Below, in pieces: positions 17,133-25,553 of a DNA stretch of 43,386 bases (positions are counted from its first letter, which is position 1; every line of letters begins with the position of its first letter). The notes under the pieces are model-generated. The model saw only the letters and a list, made by a program, of their open reading frames with translations. It made no database searches and had not been told where the DNA came from. The position numbers and the translations under genes were made by a program. The DNA lies in the NCBI GenBank assembly GCA_021817945.1, contig JAKAFL010000005.1, forward strand, positions 1-43,386, given 5' to 3'. The DNA is from a bacterium (GTDB lineage: Bacteria; Verrucomicrobiota; Verrucomicrobiia; Limisphaerales; UBA11358).

Positions 17133-17642
17133 ATGGACGTTTATCTCCTGCGCCATGCCCACGCTTTGCCGCGAGAAACCCCCGGTTGCCCCGCCGATTC
17201 ACTTCGTCCACTCACCGTCAAAGGACGGCGCCAGGTGCGACGCCTCTCCCAGGTGGTCAAATTGTTGGATTTGCGTTTTGACCTTGTGCTGGCCAGTCCT
17301 TGGTTGCGGGCCCAACAAACCGCCTCAGGCCTTTTGTCCCGGACCGGTCTGAATTTGAAACCCACCTCAGCACCTGGTCTCGCGGCCGACCGCGATCCAT
17401 CACGCTTTTTGCCCCTGCTAATGAATTTAAGCCCTGCGCCTGACAGCCTTCTTATTGTGGGGCACGAACCTTTTCTGGGGAATCTTGCCTCGCTATTGGT
17501 CTCCAACTCGGCAGGTTTCATTTTGGATTTTCCAAAGGCCGCCCTCTGCAAGTTGGAAATCACGGCATGGAAACCGCGTCCAAAAGCAAAATTGAAATGG
17601 CTCCTGACCCAACCTGTCATGAGATCCCTGGGCTGTGAATGA
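17133..17642 (+). CDS. sixA: SixA-type phosphohistidine phosphatase
   Basis: A 169-residue histidine-phosphatase-superfamily enzyme. The catalytic RHA (7-9) replaces the RHG of larger members, as in SixA, and His111 in VGHEP completes the pair. RAQQTASGL (about 59-67) is the third conserved segment, with an Arg for phosphate binding. SixA removes phosphate from histidine on HPt domains or on the nitrogen phosphotransfer protein. No phosphorelay partner is adjacent; the double-GAF histidine kinase 6 kb away has no visible HPt. The ATG at 17133 begins the strand that carries the active site, so the start is secure, though the ribosome site is poor. It is divergent from the Ppx/GppA gene. Confidence 0.9.
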   Translation: MDVYLLRHAHALPRETPGCPADSLRPLTVKGRRQVRRLSQVVKLLDLRFDLVLASPWLRAQQTASGLLSRTGLNLKPTSAPGLAADRDPSRFLPLLMNLSPAPDSLLIVGHEPFLGNLASLLVSNSAGFILDFPKAALCKLEITAWKPRPKAKLKWLLTQPVMRSLGCE

Positions 17643-17710
17643 ATTTTCATTCCGCATCCTGCCCATGCCCCCCGTAAATGACCCCTATTTTAATTCCTAA
17701 ATGTTTTCAG

Positions 17711-17752
17711 ACTATCCGGTAGGATACCCAACCTATCCGGCAGGGTATTCAA
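17711..17752. repeat. Two-copy 21-bp tandem repeat at the 3' end of dciA
   Basis: 17711-17731 and 17732-17752 are two imperfect 21-bp copies sharing CTATCCGG.AGG.TA. Each unit also forms a small imperfect stem (TATCC...GGATA). The second copy overlaps the dciA stop codon (17751-17749). It may be a slippage duplication; I do not know a function. Confidence 0.55.
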
Positions 17753-18159
17753 CCGATTCGATAAGAGATTTTGCGGATTCGTTCCCTGCCAAAACTGTGC
17801 TGGAGTCGTTCCAAAATTTCATCCCGATGGTAGCGAATGATTTCAGACAGCCACACGCTGCTATCCACATTCACGAAAAGTGTTCCTTTCCAGAGATTAA
17901 CAGGTTGTGCATGCGCCGTCAGGTTGGGATCCAGAAGGGAATTCCAGACACTGACCACCTCGGCATCACCCTGACGCACATCCAAACGCAATGCCTTCAA
18001 GACCGTTGGCACCATGGTTTCCATGGGACGCGCCGCATCAGCGCGGGCCAATTCGTCCATTCTCGTGTCCACGCCACGCCATTGCGCCAGAACCTTCGCC
18101 CGGGCATGCCAGGGAGAGGCCCGCTTTCTCCAACCTTCAGGTCCAGACTTGAACTCCAC
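17749..18159 (-). CDS. dciA: Replicative helicase loader DciA (DUF721)
   Basis: A 136-residue protein matching the DUF721/DciA family, which loads or operates the replicative helicase DnaB in most bacteria that lack the DnaC or DnaI loaders. The core is VPTVLKALRLD (about 50-60), VWNSLLDPNLTAHAQPVNL and the family's most conserved stretch GTLFVNVDSSVWLSEI (about 92-107), followed by the basic helix RYHRDEILERL and the closing strand IRKISYRIG. The N-terminal region (AKVLAQWRGVDTR) is also typical of the longer members. The start is GTG at 18159; a stop lies just six codons upstream, so it cannot begin much further out. In many genomes dciA is near dnaA, dnaN or recF, which fits parS and dnaN in this window. 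Confidence 0.8.
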   Translation of the reverse strand: MEFKSGPEGWRKRASPWHARAKVLAQWRGVDTRMDELARADAARPMETMVPTVLKALRLDVRQGDAEVVSVWNSLLDPNLTAHAQPVNLWKGTLFVNVDSSVWLSEIIRYHRDEILERLQHSFGRERIRKISYRIG

Positions 18160-18399
18160 AACGCCATGGTCTGCCTATCCATGGCAAAAATCAAGCCGCC
18201 GTACATGGACGACGAATAATCAGTAAACCAGGGTCTTTTTGTGCATTCAAAAGTAGTTTGGCATCGAAAATTAAAAGTCTGTTCAACCAACCCACTTGGC
18301 GCGGGCCTGGGCCTTCTGGTGGCCTGGATGCAAACGAATTGACCTGAACAATAAACAAAACCCTGTCCCTTGATCGGCCTTTGCGATTACCCTAGGAGA
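18160..18399. promoter_or_regulatory. Divergent gap between dciA and the beta-CASP gene
   Basis: A 240-base divergent gap that should hold promoters for both neighbours. It contains a run with few stops on the plus strand but no recognisable protein. No operator or riboswitch was identified. Confidence 0.3.
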
Positions 18400-19773
18400 A
18401 TGAATGTTACAAACCTCAATCCAGACACGGATATTGGCGCCAGCGCTTGGATGATTGCCATGGAGGATCATCGCATCCTGCTGGATGCCGGCATGCATCC
18501 CAAACGTGAGGGACGCGATGGATTGCCTCTTTTTGCCAAGGCCCAGGGCGAAGTGGATGCCATTGCCATTTCGCACTGTCATCATGATCACGTGGGTGCT
18601 TTGCCCGTTGCCGTGCGGCAATTCCCCAAGGCCCACATTTTGATGACCGAGCTGAGTTACCTGCTGGTGGAAAGGGTTCTTCATAATTCTGTCAATGTCA
18701 TGACCCGACAGCGGGATGAGTTGGGCATTCGTGAGTATCCACTCTACTCACACGACGAGGTGGATGAGATTGCCCCCTATTTTCAAGGTTTCAAATGCAA
18801 CCGGGAGGTGGAGTGGGGCTCATTTAAAAAAGGCCGCGCCGGGATCGCCTCCCCGACTCTTGAATTTTTTGAGGCCGGCCACACACTGGGTTCCGCAGGA
18901 ATTCTTCTGCGCGGACGCAACGAAACCCTTTTTTACACCGGCGATGTGTGTTTTCACGATCAGACCCTGCTCAAGAGCGCCCGCTTCGAGGATGTCCGGG
19001 CGGATGTGCTGATCATGGAAACCACCCGGGGAAACCGGGAAACGCCTCCTGGGTTCAACCGTGAATCCGAAGTGGCCCGGCTTGTGGACGCCATCCTCCA
19101 CGCCCAAGCCTTGAAATCCTGCATTCTCATTCCCTCCTTTGCCTTGGGGCGCACCCAGGAAATTCTGGCCCTGCTGGCCCTTCTCATGAAGGATGGGCGC
19201 TTAAAGCGGCAGCCTGTTTATATTGGCGGTCTTGGCCGGGTTTTCACGGAAATCTATGATATCGAGGCCCATCGCACCCACCGCCAACACACCGGCCTGC
19301 AATTGAATGAGGCCCTTCAATTGAATGTTTTGGAAAAAGGAATGGCTGAAAGCATGAAACTCAGCGGAGGGAAAATTTTCGTTATCACCGCGGGCATGAT
19401 GAGCGAAAACACAGCTGCTCATGACCTTGCGGCACGAATGATCGAGGATCCGAGGCAGAATATTTTCTTTGTCGGGTATGCCGATCCAGACTCTCCCGCC
19501 GGACGGTTGCGAGCTGCCCGGGAAAACGAAACCTTTGTTTTCAGCCCATCCGCAGGCCGACTCACCCGAAAGTGCAATATCCTGGATTTTGACCTCACAG
19601 CCCATGCCAGCAGGGAGACTTTGCTCGAATTGGTCAGTCAGGTTGCGCCCCGATCAGTGCTCCTGGGTCATGGGGATGAACCTGCCCGGGCTTGGTTTGA
19701 GGAAAAAATCCGGGAGCGCTGGCCAAAAATAAAAATCCTTCAGCCGCAGCCGGGTAAAATGGTAAGCGCTTGA
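18400..19773 (+). CDS. MBL-fold beta-CASP metallo-hydrolase (RNase-like)
   Basis: A 457-residue cytosolic metallo-beta-lactamase-fold protein with a beta-CASP domain, the group that includes CPSF73-type nucleases and RNase J. The zinc motif HCHHDH is at residues 59-64, the second metal ligand is in EAGHTLGSAG (His about 169) and the aspartate in FYTGDVCFH (about 187). The beta-CASP part has PSFALGRTQEIL and the TAGMMSENTAAHDLA segment with its conserved MM, ending in the DLTAHASRETLLELV and VLLGHGDEP motifs. RNA cleavage is likely by family. ATG at 18400 is given, with AGGAG only one base away, an unusually short spacing; an in-frame TTG at 18370 is the other option. Confidence 0.88.
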   Translation: MNVTNLNPDTDIGASAWMIAMEDHRILLDAGMHPKREGRDGLPLFAKAQGEVDAIAISHCHHDHVGALPVAVRQFPKAHILMTELSYLLVERVLHNSVNVMTRQRDELGIREYPLYSHDEVDEIAPYFQGFKCNREVEWGSFKKGRAGIASPTLEFFEAGHTLGSAGILLRGRNETLFYTGDVCFHDQTLLKSARFEDVRADVLIMETTRGNRETPPGFNRESEVARLVDAILHAQALKSCILIPSFALGRTQEILALLALLMKDGRLKRQPVYIGGLGRVFTEIYDIEAHRTHRQHTGLQLNEALQLNVLEKGMAESMKLSGGKIFVITAGMMSENTAAHDLAARMIEDPRQNIFFVGYADPDSPAGRLRAARENETFVFSPSAGRLTRKCNILDFDLTAHASRETLLELVSQVAPRSVLLGHGDEPARAWFEEKIRERWPKIKILQPQPGKMVSA

Positions 19774-19902
19774 GCTTGATTGGCTGATTGGGGCTTGGCT
19801 TCCAAAACAGAGTGCAAGCAATGATGGTTTGGGCTGGCTTGGGCGTAATCCATGCGTGGTTGGCGTGCTGGCGCGCGTGTCTTACGAACGGTCTGCACGC
19901 TT

Positions 19903-21114
19903 TCAACCATGCCCACTGACAATGTTTGCCAGATTGAAAATGGGCAAAAACATGCAAACGACCATGCCGCCGATCACAATCCCAAGGAATACAATCAACA
20001 AGGGTTCAACCAAGGACATCAGCCCCGACAGCGTGGTTTCAATTTCCTCGTCCAAAAAGTTGGCCACGCGTTCCAGCATGTCATCAATTTTGCCTGTTTG
20101 CTCTCCGGCACTGAGCATTCGAACCACCATTGTGGGAAAAACAGGATGTTTGGCCAGGGCTGAGGAAATGTTTTCGCCCCGTTCAATGTCCGATGCGGTC
20201 GCGCGCAACGCCTTTTCCATCACGACATTGCCAACGGTCTGTGAAACTATTTGCAAAACCTCAAGAATGGGCACACCGCTGCGCACCAAACTGGCAAGCG
20301 TGCGGGTGAACCGTGCCAGGCAAATCTTGTGCGCTATCGAACCAAACACCGGCAGTTTGATCCGTTGTTTGTCCCAAAACTCCCGACCAGGTTTGGTTTT
20401 GATATAATACAACCAACCCCAAACCACACCTGCAGCCAATACAATCAGTCCCAGAAGGTAGTGACGCACAATATCGCTGATGTCAATCATCACTTGGGTT
20501 GGACCCGGCAGCTTGGCGCCAAAACTCGAATAAACCTCCTTAAAGGTGGGAATCACCCGCACAAGCAGGAAGACGGTGATCACCACGGCCACCACCGATA
20601 CCACCGTGGGATACATCAATGCGGTTTTAACCTTCTTGCGAAGGCGCTCTGTGTTTTCCAGGTAGGTGGCAAGCCGGGAAAGGATTTCCGATAGCAATCC
20701 ACCTTTTTCACCGGCGGAAACCATGGACACATAGAGGCGGTTAAATACCTTGGGATGACGCGTGAGAGATTCGGAAAAGCTCTCACCACTTTCCACCCGT
20801 GAACAAATATCCTGAATGACGTCACGCATTACTTTATTGGGTGTCTGCTCGGCCAACGCCTGCAGAACCTGAACGATGGGAATACCGGCATCAATCATGG
20901 TGGCCAATTGCCTGGTAAAGACGACCAAATCGGAAAGGCCAACTTTTCCACCCTTGGTTTGCCCCTTTTTAGCGATCTTTTCCCTGATTTCAATCACCAG
21001 CAGGTTACGGTTGAGCAACGCGGCTATGGCTAATTGCTCGCTCAGCGCTTCCACCGTGTTGCGTATTTCTCTCCCAGACCCCGTCTCACGAGCGGTATAG
21101 GCAAAAATGGGCAT
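19903..21114 (-). CDS. Type IV pilus / type II secretion inner-membrane platform protein (PilC/GspF)
   Basis: A 403-residue integral membrane platform protein of type IV pilus or type II secretion systems. Two copies of the T2SSF domain are visible: the first about 70-190 (LVVFTRQLATMIDAGIPIVQVLQAL) and the second about 270-395 (RFTRTLASLVRSGVPILEVLQIV). Each opens with the family's R.LA...  .G.P pattern, and each is followed by a hydrophobic segment (VVSVVAVVITVFLLV; LLIVFLGIVIGGMVVCMFLP). The start MPIFAYTARETGSGREIRN is typical. No GspE, GspG, PilT or secretin gene is next to it, so it is separated from the rest of its system, as is common in Verrucomicrobiota. It is convergent with the beta-CASP gene, leaving a 130-base gap, and divergent from the porin gene. 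Confidence 0.95.
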   Translation of the reverse strand: MPIFAYTARETGSGREIRNTVEALSEQLAIAALLNRNLLVIEIREKIAKKGQTKGGKVGLSDLVVFTRQLATMIDAGIPIVQVLQALAEQTPNKVMRDVIQDICSRVESGESFSESLTRHPKVFNRLYVSMVSAGEKGGLLSEILSRLATYLENTERLRKKVKTALMYPTVVSVVAVVITVFLLVRVIPTFKEVYSSFGAKLPGPTQVMIDISDIVRHYLLGLIVLAAGVVWGWLYYIKTKPGREFWDKQRIKLPVFGSIAHKICLARFTRTLASLVRSGVPILEVLQIVSQTVGNVVMEKALRATASDIERGENISSALAKHPVFPTMVVRMLSAGEQTGKIDDMLERVANFLDEEIETTLSGLMSLVEPLLIVFLGIVIGGMVVCMFLPIFNLANIVSGHG

Positions 21115-21486
21115 AATAAATTAGGTGCTACAGTTTCAACCAACGTCCAATAAAGGGACTAATCATTCTCCTCTTAAAAAGCACAAATCATTCCAGCCTG
21201 ATCCTAGAAAGCCTTCTTTTCGGGATATTCTCTTCTGGCCCTCCAGTCCAAAATTCACACTTCCGGGATGGTTTTTGGGACAGCCGAATCGGTTGATTTT
21301 TTAGTAGTTTTTATATTTGTTTAAAATGCAACGTATTACACATGCAGATTCACAAATATTTTTTGTTGCCAATTCTCATTATTTTGCCTACTTTTAACGG
21401 AAATGCGCCCAATGGGCGTGCTGGACAAACTGTTTTTGTCCAGATTAAAAGGTAAAAACAACAAACAAACAACATCGGAGGAACAG
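21115..21486. promoter_or_regulatory. 372-base AT-rich leader region of the porin gene
   Basis: The gap between the PilC/GspF gene and the porin gene. The right half is AT-rich (TTAGTAGTTTTTATATTTG near 21301) and should hold the porin promoter, but no box pair with a 16-18 base spacer was found. A strong hairpin at 21421-21443 and an excellent ribosome site GGAGG (21477-21481) before ATG 21487 are present. Confidence 0.45.
21421..21443 (+). promoter_or_regulatory. 5'-UTR hairpin upstream of the porin gene
   Basis: CTGGACAAA (21421-21429) pairs perfectly with TTTGTCCAG (21435-21443) around a 5-base loop. It ends 34 bases before the ribosome site and 43 bases before the ATG. A hairpin in this place could protect an abundant porin mRNA, as in E. 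coli ompA, or control translation. No T-run follows it, so it is not a terminator of the usual kind. Confidence 0.55.
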
Positions 21487-22671
21487 ATGAAGTTTAATAA
21501 ATTGACACTAGGATTGGCCGCAGTTGGGGCAGTCAGTCTGGCATCTGCGGTTCGCGCGGACGAAGCCAAGATCATCCCATTGCAGACAACGTTGGCCAAT
21601 ACCACCATCAGTGGTTACGTGGATACAGCGGTTCAGTATAATGCGGGAAATGTGACCGGCGCGAGTCAGCAACCGGCAGGGACATTCGCGGGCAAGGTTG
21701 ATAATTTCAGCCTCAATGACTTTGATATCGCCATTGATCGCCCGGCTGATTCCACTCCTTGGGCCGCTGGCTACCATGCTGACATCAACGCCGGCACTGA
21801 TGCCGTCGGATACACATTCCATCCAGGCGGTCCTGGTGCCGCCAGTCCTGCTGGTCTTGGTGCTCCTGCCATCCGCCAAGCTTATGTGACCTTAACCACC
21901 CCTGTGGGCAACGGCATCACTTGGAAAATGGGTGTTCAAGACGATATTATCGGATATGAAGGAAACACCGATGCCGCCAATCCAAACTATACCCGTTCAA
22001 TCGGCTACTATTTGGAACCAACCACATTGATTGGTTTGGTGGGCAGCTACCAAATCAATAGCATGTTCACCATTCAAGGTGGCATTGCTGACCCAACAAC
22101 TTCTGACGGAACTGTCTCCGCAAAATCCTTTGTGGGAGCTCTTGCCTTCACCGCCCCTGATAGCTGGGGCTTCCTGAAAGGTGGCACTGCCAACCTCGGA
22201 ATTGTAGCGAACCCATACAAGACTGCTCAGTACAATTATTATGCCGGGTTTACAATCCCCACTCCCCTTTCCATGTTGAAAGTGGGCGGATCGTTTGACT
22301 TGGTTTCTGTCAATAATCAAGCCGGTGCCGCGAACCCCAACAATGATAGCGGTTGGGATCTTGCTGGTTACGCCAACATTCAGGCTACCGACAAGCTGGC
22401 ATTCAACCTCCGCGGTGAAGTTTACGACCTTAAGGGTGCTGTAAATCCTTATTACTCATATGAACCCTTGGCTCCCACGGATGGCGTTGGAGAGGAATTG
22501 ACCGCCACGGTCCAATACAATCTTTGGGCCAATGTGACCAGCAGGGCTGAATTCCGTTGGGATCATTCCGACGGAGGATATCCTTACGGCGGCTATGGTG
22601 CCCCAATTGACAATGGCACTCCTACTCAAGACTCCTTCATCATGGCTTTGAACATCATCTACTCGTTCTAA
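21487..22671 (+). CDS. Outer-membrane beta-barrel porin-like protein
   Basis: A 394-residue outer-membrane protein. The signal peptide (MKFNKLTLGLAAVGAVSLAS, AVRA) ends at about residue 24. The rest alternates polar and aromatic residues as in porins, with Gly/Asn/Asp-rich turns. The last residue is Phe, preceded by ALNIIYS, which is the C-terminal signature for assembly by the BAM complex. It fits the Verrucomicrobiota porin/outer-membrane beta-barrel group; the pore specificity cannot be read. Translation initiation looks strong: GGAGG six bases before ATG 21487, and a hairpin in the leader. An intrinsic terminator follows 18 bases after the stop. The longer open frame starting at 21403 is not supported by the signal peptide or the ribosome site. 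Confidence 0.88.
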   Translation: MKFNKLTLGLAAVGAVSLASAVRADEAKIIPLQTTLANTTISGYVDTAVQYNAGNVTGASQQPAGTFAGKVDNFSLNDFDIAIDRPADSTPWAAGYHADINAGTDAVGYTFHPGGPGAASPAGLGAPAIRQAYVTLTTPVGNGITWKMGVQDDIIGYEGNTDAANPNYTRSIGYYLEPTTLIGLVGSYQINSMFTIQGGIADPTTSDGTVSAKSFVGALAFTAPDSWGFLKGGTANLGIVANPYKTAQYNYYAGFTIPTPLSMLKVGGSFDLVSVNNQAGAANPNNDSGWDLAGYANIQATDKLAFNLRGEVYDLKGAVNPYYSYEPLAPTDGVGEELTATVQYNLWANVTSRAEFRWDHSDGGYPYGGYGAPIDNGTPTQDSFIMALNIIYSF

Positions 22672-22689
22672 GCGAAATTTGATTCTCAT

Positions 22690-22720
22690 AACCCCTTCCG
22701 GTTCACGGAAGGGGTTTTTT
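22690..22720 (+). terminator. Rho-independent terminator of the porin gene
   Basis: CCCCTTCCG (22692-22700) pairs with CGGAAGGGG (22706-22714) around the loop GTTCA, extended by two A-T pairs, then six T residues. It is the clearest intrinsic terminator in the window. On the minus strand it has only A residues on its flank, so it works mainly for the porin gene. Confidence 0.93.
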
Positions 22721-22842
22721 ATTAGACTAGACCGAGGAAATTTTAATTTTCATATCATCATATCACGATGCGTTGATTTTTTATTTGTAATGGATGGGAA
22801 CTGGAGTTAATTTTGGGAAAATATTCCTGATTATTGTTACGC

Positions 22843-23739
22843 ATGCAACTCATTCGCGAAATCCTTGGGAAACAAAAAAGCCTCGAAAGGCCGGTTTTGT
22901 CATTTGAGTTTTTTCCACCCAAAACAGTGGAAGGTGAAAAAACCCTTTTGGAACGACAGATTCCAGAGCTTTTGTCGGCCAAACCTGACTTTTGTTCCGT
23001 AACCTACGGAGCGGGAGGCGGGACGCGCGAAAAAACCCTGGCGCTAGTCAAATTTATCCAGCAGAAGTTTAAGCTTACCACATTGGCCCACCTGACATGC
23101 GTAAACCATACCCAGGCAGAAGTGGCGGCTTTGCTGGATCAATTCTATTTTACCGGCTGCCGAAATATCCTGGCCCTTCGCGGAGATCCGCCCGGAGGTG
23201 GATCATTCCAACCCACTCCGGGGGGATTTTCATATGCGTCCGAACTGGTGGCTTTCATACGCGCCAAAGGCGACTTTTCAATCGGTGTGGCAGGTTTTCC
23301 AGAAGGGCACGTGGCCAACAAGCACGGCAAACTGGCGGACTGGAAACATCTTCAGGAAAAAACTGCAGCAGGAGCCGATTTCATCCTGACGCAGTTGTTT
23401 TTTGACAACTCTGATTTCTTCCAGTTTCGCGATCACCTTCAGAACACACTCAAGGTGAATGTCCCCATTGTGCCTGGAATCATTTCCATTCAAAGCGCAT
23501 CACAAATTGTGCGATTCACACAATTGTGTGGAGCAAGAATTCCAGCGGCCTTGCAAAAGAAGCTTGATTCACTGGCCCACGATGACGAAGCCGCGTTGGC
23601 ATTTGGGATTGAATACGCCACCCTTCAATGCCAGGAACTCCTGAAACAGGGGGTTCCAGGTCTTCACTTTTACACACTGAACAAGGCTCATTCCACCCTG
23701 GCAGTTTTAAAAAACCTGGGCTTGGCAAAACCAACTTGA
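22843..23739 (+). CDS. metF: 5,10-methylenetetrahydrofolate reductase
   Basis: A 298-residue flavoprotein that reduces methylene-THF to methyl-THF with NAD(P)H, supplying the methyl group of methionine. The family's first strand FEFFPPKT with its catalytic Glu appears at about residues 24-31, SVTYGAGGGTREKTL (about 51-65) follows, then HLTCVNHT and NILALRGDPP. ADFILTQLFFDNSDFF and PIVPGIISI come next, and GVPGLHFYTLNKA closes the barrel as expected. The ATG at 22843 is chosen; TTG at 22834 is in frame but less likely. I looked for a SAM or SAH riboswitch in the leader and saw none. metF is convergent with mlaD, with a 71-base gap. Confidence 0.96.
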   Translation: MQLIREILGKQKSLERPVLSFEFFPPKTVEGEKTLLERQIPELLSAKPDFCSVTYGAGGGTREKTLALVKFIQQKFKLTTLAHLTCVNHTQAEVAALLDQFYFTGCRNILALRGDPPGGGSFQPTPGGFSYASELVAFIRAKGDFSIGVAGFPEGHVANKHGKLADWKHLQEKTAAGADFILTQLFFDNSDFFQFRDHLQNTLKVNVPIVPGIISIQSASQIVRFTQLCGARIPAALQKKLDSLAHDDEAALAFGIEYATLQCQELLKQGVPGLHFYTLNKAHSTLAVLKNLGLAKPT

Positions 23740-23810
23740 GCCCCAAGGCGAATTTCCCTCTTCAAATACCCGGTTCGCCGAAAGAAATTCCACCGGCATT
23801 GCAGCAATTC

Positions 23811-24782
23811 TTACAGAAGATTATTTACCATCGTTCCAAGCACGCTCATAGGCCCTGTGTCTTCCAAACCATCTGCCGCCTTGTCCAATTTCTCCAGAGA
23901 CAATTTGGCATTTTTATAAAACTCCTGGTCATTCACCAGTTTCCCAATGGTGCCATTGCCCTGGTTGATTTTCATCAGAATGGAATTTAAATTGGTCATG
24001 GAGGATTCGGTGGAGTTATAGAGCCGGTCATCAGTCAACAATTTACCAATGGTGCCCTGTCCGCCGCTGACGTTGCTCATCATGGACCGGGCCATGGCCA
24101 GCGCATCCTTGGCTGATGAAGCCGTGTCTTGCAGGTTGCTCACGGTGGTCAATGCGGAATTATACAGGGCCTCATCGTAAATCAGTTTCCCGATGGTTCC
24201 CTGACCGGCGGCCACCTGGCTGGAAATGTTTTTGACATTGGCGATGGTGGCTGTGATCGGGGCGCTGTTTTGTTTCATGAAATCGGTGAGCGGACCCAAA
24301 ATGTTGTCCAATTTGTCACCCGAAAAAGTTTTGGTGATGTTCTGAATGCCTCCCGCCGCGCTATCCAGCTTGGCCATGATGGCGCTCAGATCCGGCTGCT
24401 CCACCGACTCCAGAATAGTGCCATTGGCTGCCTGGGGGGACGCATCCGAACCAAAATCTATTGCCACGTAATTCTGGCCCATCAATCCCGTGAACTTCAC
24501 CGAAGCCTTGCTATCCGTCTTGACGACCGTTCCGGCCTTCATTTTCATCACCACATCCACCGTGTTGCTGGACAATTCAATGTCTTCAACCCTGCCGATA
24601 TCCACCCCGGCCATTTTAACGTGGTCCCCCACCTTGAGGTCCTGAATGGTGTTGAATTCTGCGCTCAGACGGTAGCCCGGACTGAAAAAATCAGCGCCGC
24701 CAAGCGTCTCAATTATGGCCCATGCGGCCAGCACCACCAGCACCACAAAGATGCCAAGTTTCGTTTCAAGGGAATTTTTCAT
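23811..24782 (-). CDS. mlaD: MCE-family lipid-transport substrate-binding protein (MlaD-like)
   Basis: A 323-residue membrane-anchored periplasmic MCE protein. Residues 9-27 form the transmembrane anchor, followed by the MCE domain (about 36-112; GYRLSAEFNTIQDLKVGDHVKMAGVDIGRV). In Mla systems this ring binds lipids and carries them between the inner-membrane MlaFE complex and the outer membrane. After it comes a helical tail with three nearly identical units, GQGTIGKLIYDEALY (193-207), GQGTIGKLLTDDRLY (241-255) and GNGTIGKLVNDQEFY (275-289). The start ATG at 24782 overlaps the mlaF stop by four bases (ATGA), which indicates translational coupling. It is the last gene of the operon. Unlike E. 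coli MlaD (183 residues), this one has a long C-terminal helical extension, as in other MCE families. Confidence 0.94.
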   Translation of the reverse strand: MKNSLETKLGIFVVLVVLAAWAIIETLGGADFFSPGYRLSAEFNTIQDLKVGDHVKMAGVDIGRVEDIELSSNTVDVVMKMKAGTVVKTDSKASVKFTGLMGQNYVAIDFGSDASPQAANGTILESVEQPDLSAIMAKLDSAAGGIQNITKTFSGDKLDNILGPLTDFMKQNSAPITATIANVKNISSQVAAGQGTIGKLIYDEALYNSALTTVSNLQDTASSAKDALAMARSMMSNVSGGQGTIGKLLTDDRLYNSTESSMTNLNSILMKINQGNGTIGKLVNDQEFYKNAKLSLEKLDKAADGLEDTGPMSVLGTMVNNLL

Positions 24783-25552
24783 GCACGTAAATTTTTGGGT
24801 TGTCGTTTGAAATCCGCCTGTAAAAAGTTTTTCACCGCAGGATCCGCCGCGTTGCGAACCTCATCGGGCGCACCCACGGTCACAATCCTTCCTTCCATGA
24901 TGACCGCAATGCGATCAGCGATGCCAAAGGCCAGTTCCCGCTCGTGAGTCACAACCAGTGATGTCACACCGGTGCGTTGGTTGAGATCCAAAATTTCCTC
25001 GCCGATCACCACGGCAGACACGGGGTCCAGCTCGCTGGTCGGCTCATCATAAAAAATCAATTGCGGTTCCGTCACAAGGGCCCTGGCTATGGCCGCCCTT
25101 TTCTTCATCCCGCCTGAAAGCTCGGACGGCATCTTGTCCATCACGTCCCGCAAACCCACATCTGCCAGTTTTTCCCTGACAATCTTTTGAATCTCCTCCT
25201 CCGGTTTTAGACGGTGTTCGGTCAGGTACAACCCCACATTTTCGCCGACCGTCAATGAATTCAAAAGGGCGCCTGATTGAAAAACCAAGGCCATCCGGTA
25301 CTTGGCCGCCACCTCCGGCGACGTCACAGGATCCCCATTGATTAAAATCTCACCGGCATCCGGAGCTTCGAGTCCGATCAGGTGTTTAAGCAAAACGCTT
25401 TTTCCGCTGCCGCTGGGGCCCATGATCACGAATATTTCGCCCGGATTTACCGAGAAACTCACGTCCGCCAGCACGGGTTGGTTGCGGAACTGCTTGCACA
25501 ACCCGCGCACGACCAGATTGACTCCGGACAATTGTGAAAGATCGGGATTCAT
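24779..25552 (-). CDS. mlaF: ABC transporter ATP-binding protein for lipid transport (MlaF-like)
   Basis: A 257-residue ATPase that drives the MlaE permease. Walker A is GPSGSGKS (45-52), the Q-loop lies in LVFQSGALLNSL, the signature is ELSGGMKKR (144-152) and Walker B is LIFYDEP (165-171), followed by SELDP and the switch region TSLVVTHE. The SELSGGMKKRAAIARAL and DEPTSELDP segments are typical of the MlaF/Mkl branch. The ATG at 25552 comes two bases after the stop of mlaE (25554). An earlier in-frame start at 25588 would overlap mlaE by 35 bases and lacks family residues. The tight packing with mlaE and mlaD fixes its role in the inner-membrane part of an MCE transporter. Confidence 0.95.
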   Translation of the reverse strand: MNPDLSQLSGVNLVVRGLCKQFRNQPVLADVSFSVNPGEIFVIMGPSGSGKSVLLKHLIGLEAPDAGEILINGDPVTSPEVAAKYRMALVFQSGALLNSLTVGENVGLYLTEHRLKPEEEIQKIVREKLADVGLRDVMDKMPSELSGGMKKRAAIARALVTEPQLIFYDEPTSELDPVSAVVIGEEILDLNQRTGVTSLVVTHERELAFGIADRIAVIMEGRIVTVGAPDEVRNAADPAVKNFLQADFKRQPKNLRA

Positions 25553-25553
25553 C

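Noticed and set aside
17701..18219. 172-codon plus-strand frame opposite dciA
   Set aside because: Antisense shadow of dciA; the minus strand carries the conserved DUF721 pattern.
22721..22842. Possible SAM/SAH riboswitch or operator before metF
   Set aside because: The leader is short and AT-rich. I saw a repeated ATCATATCA-like word near 22755 but no riboswitch core or clear palindrome.
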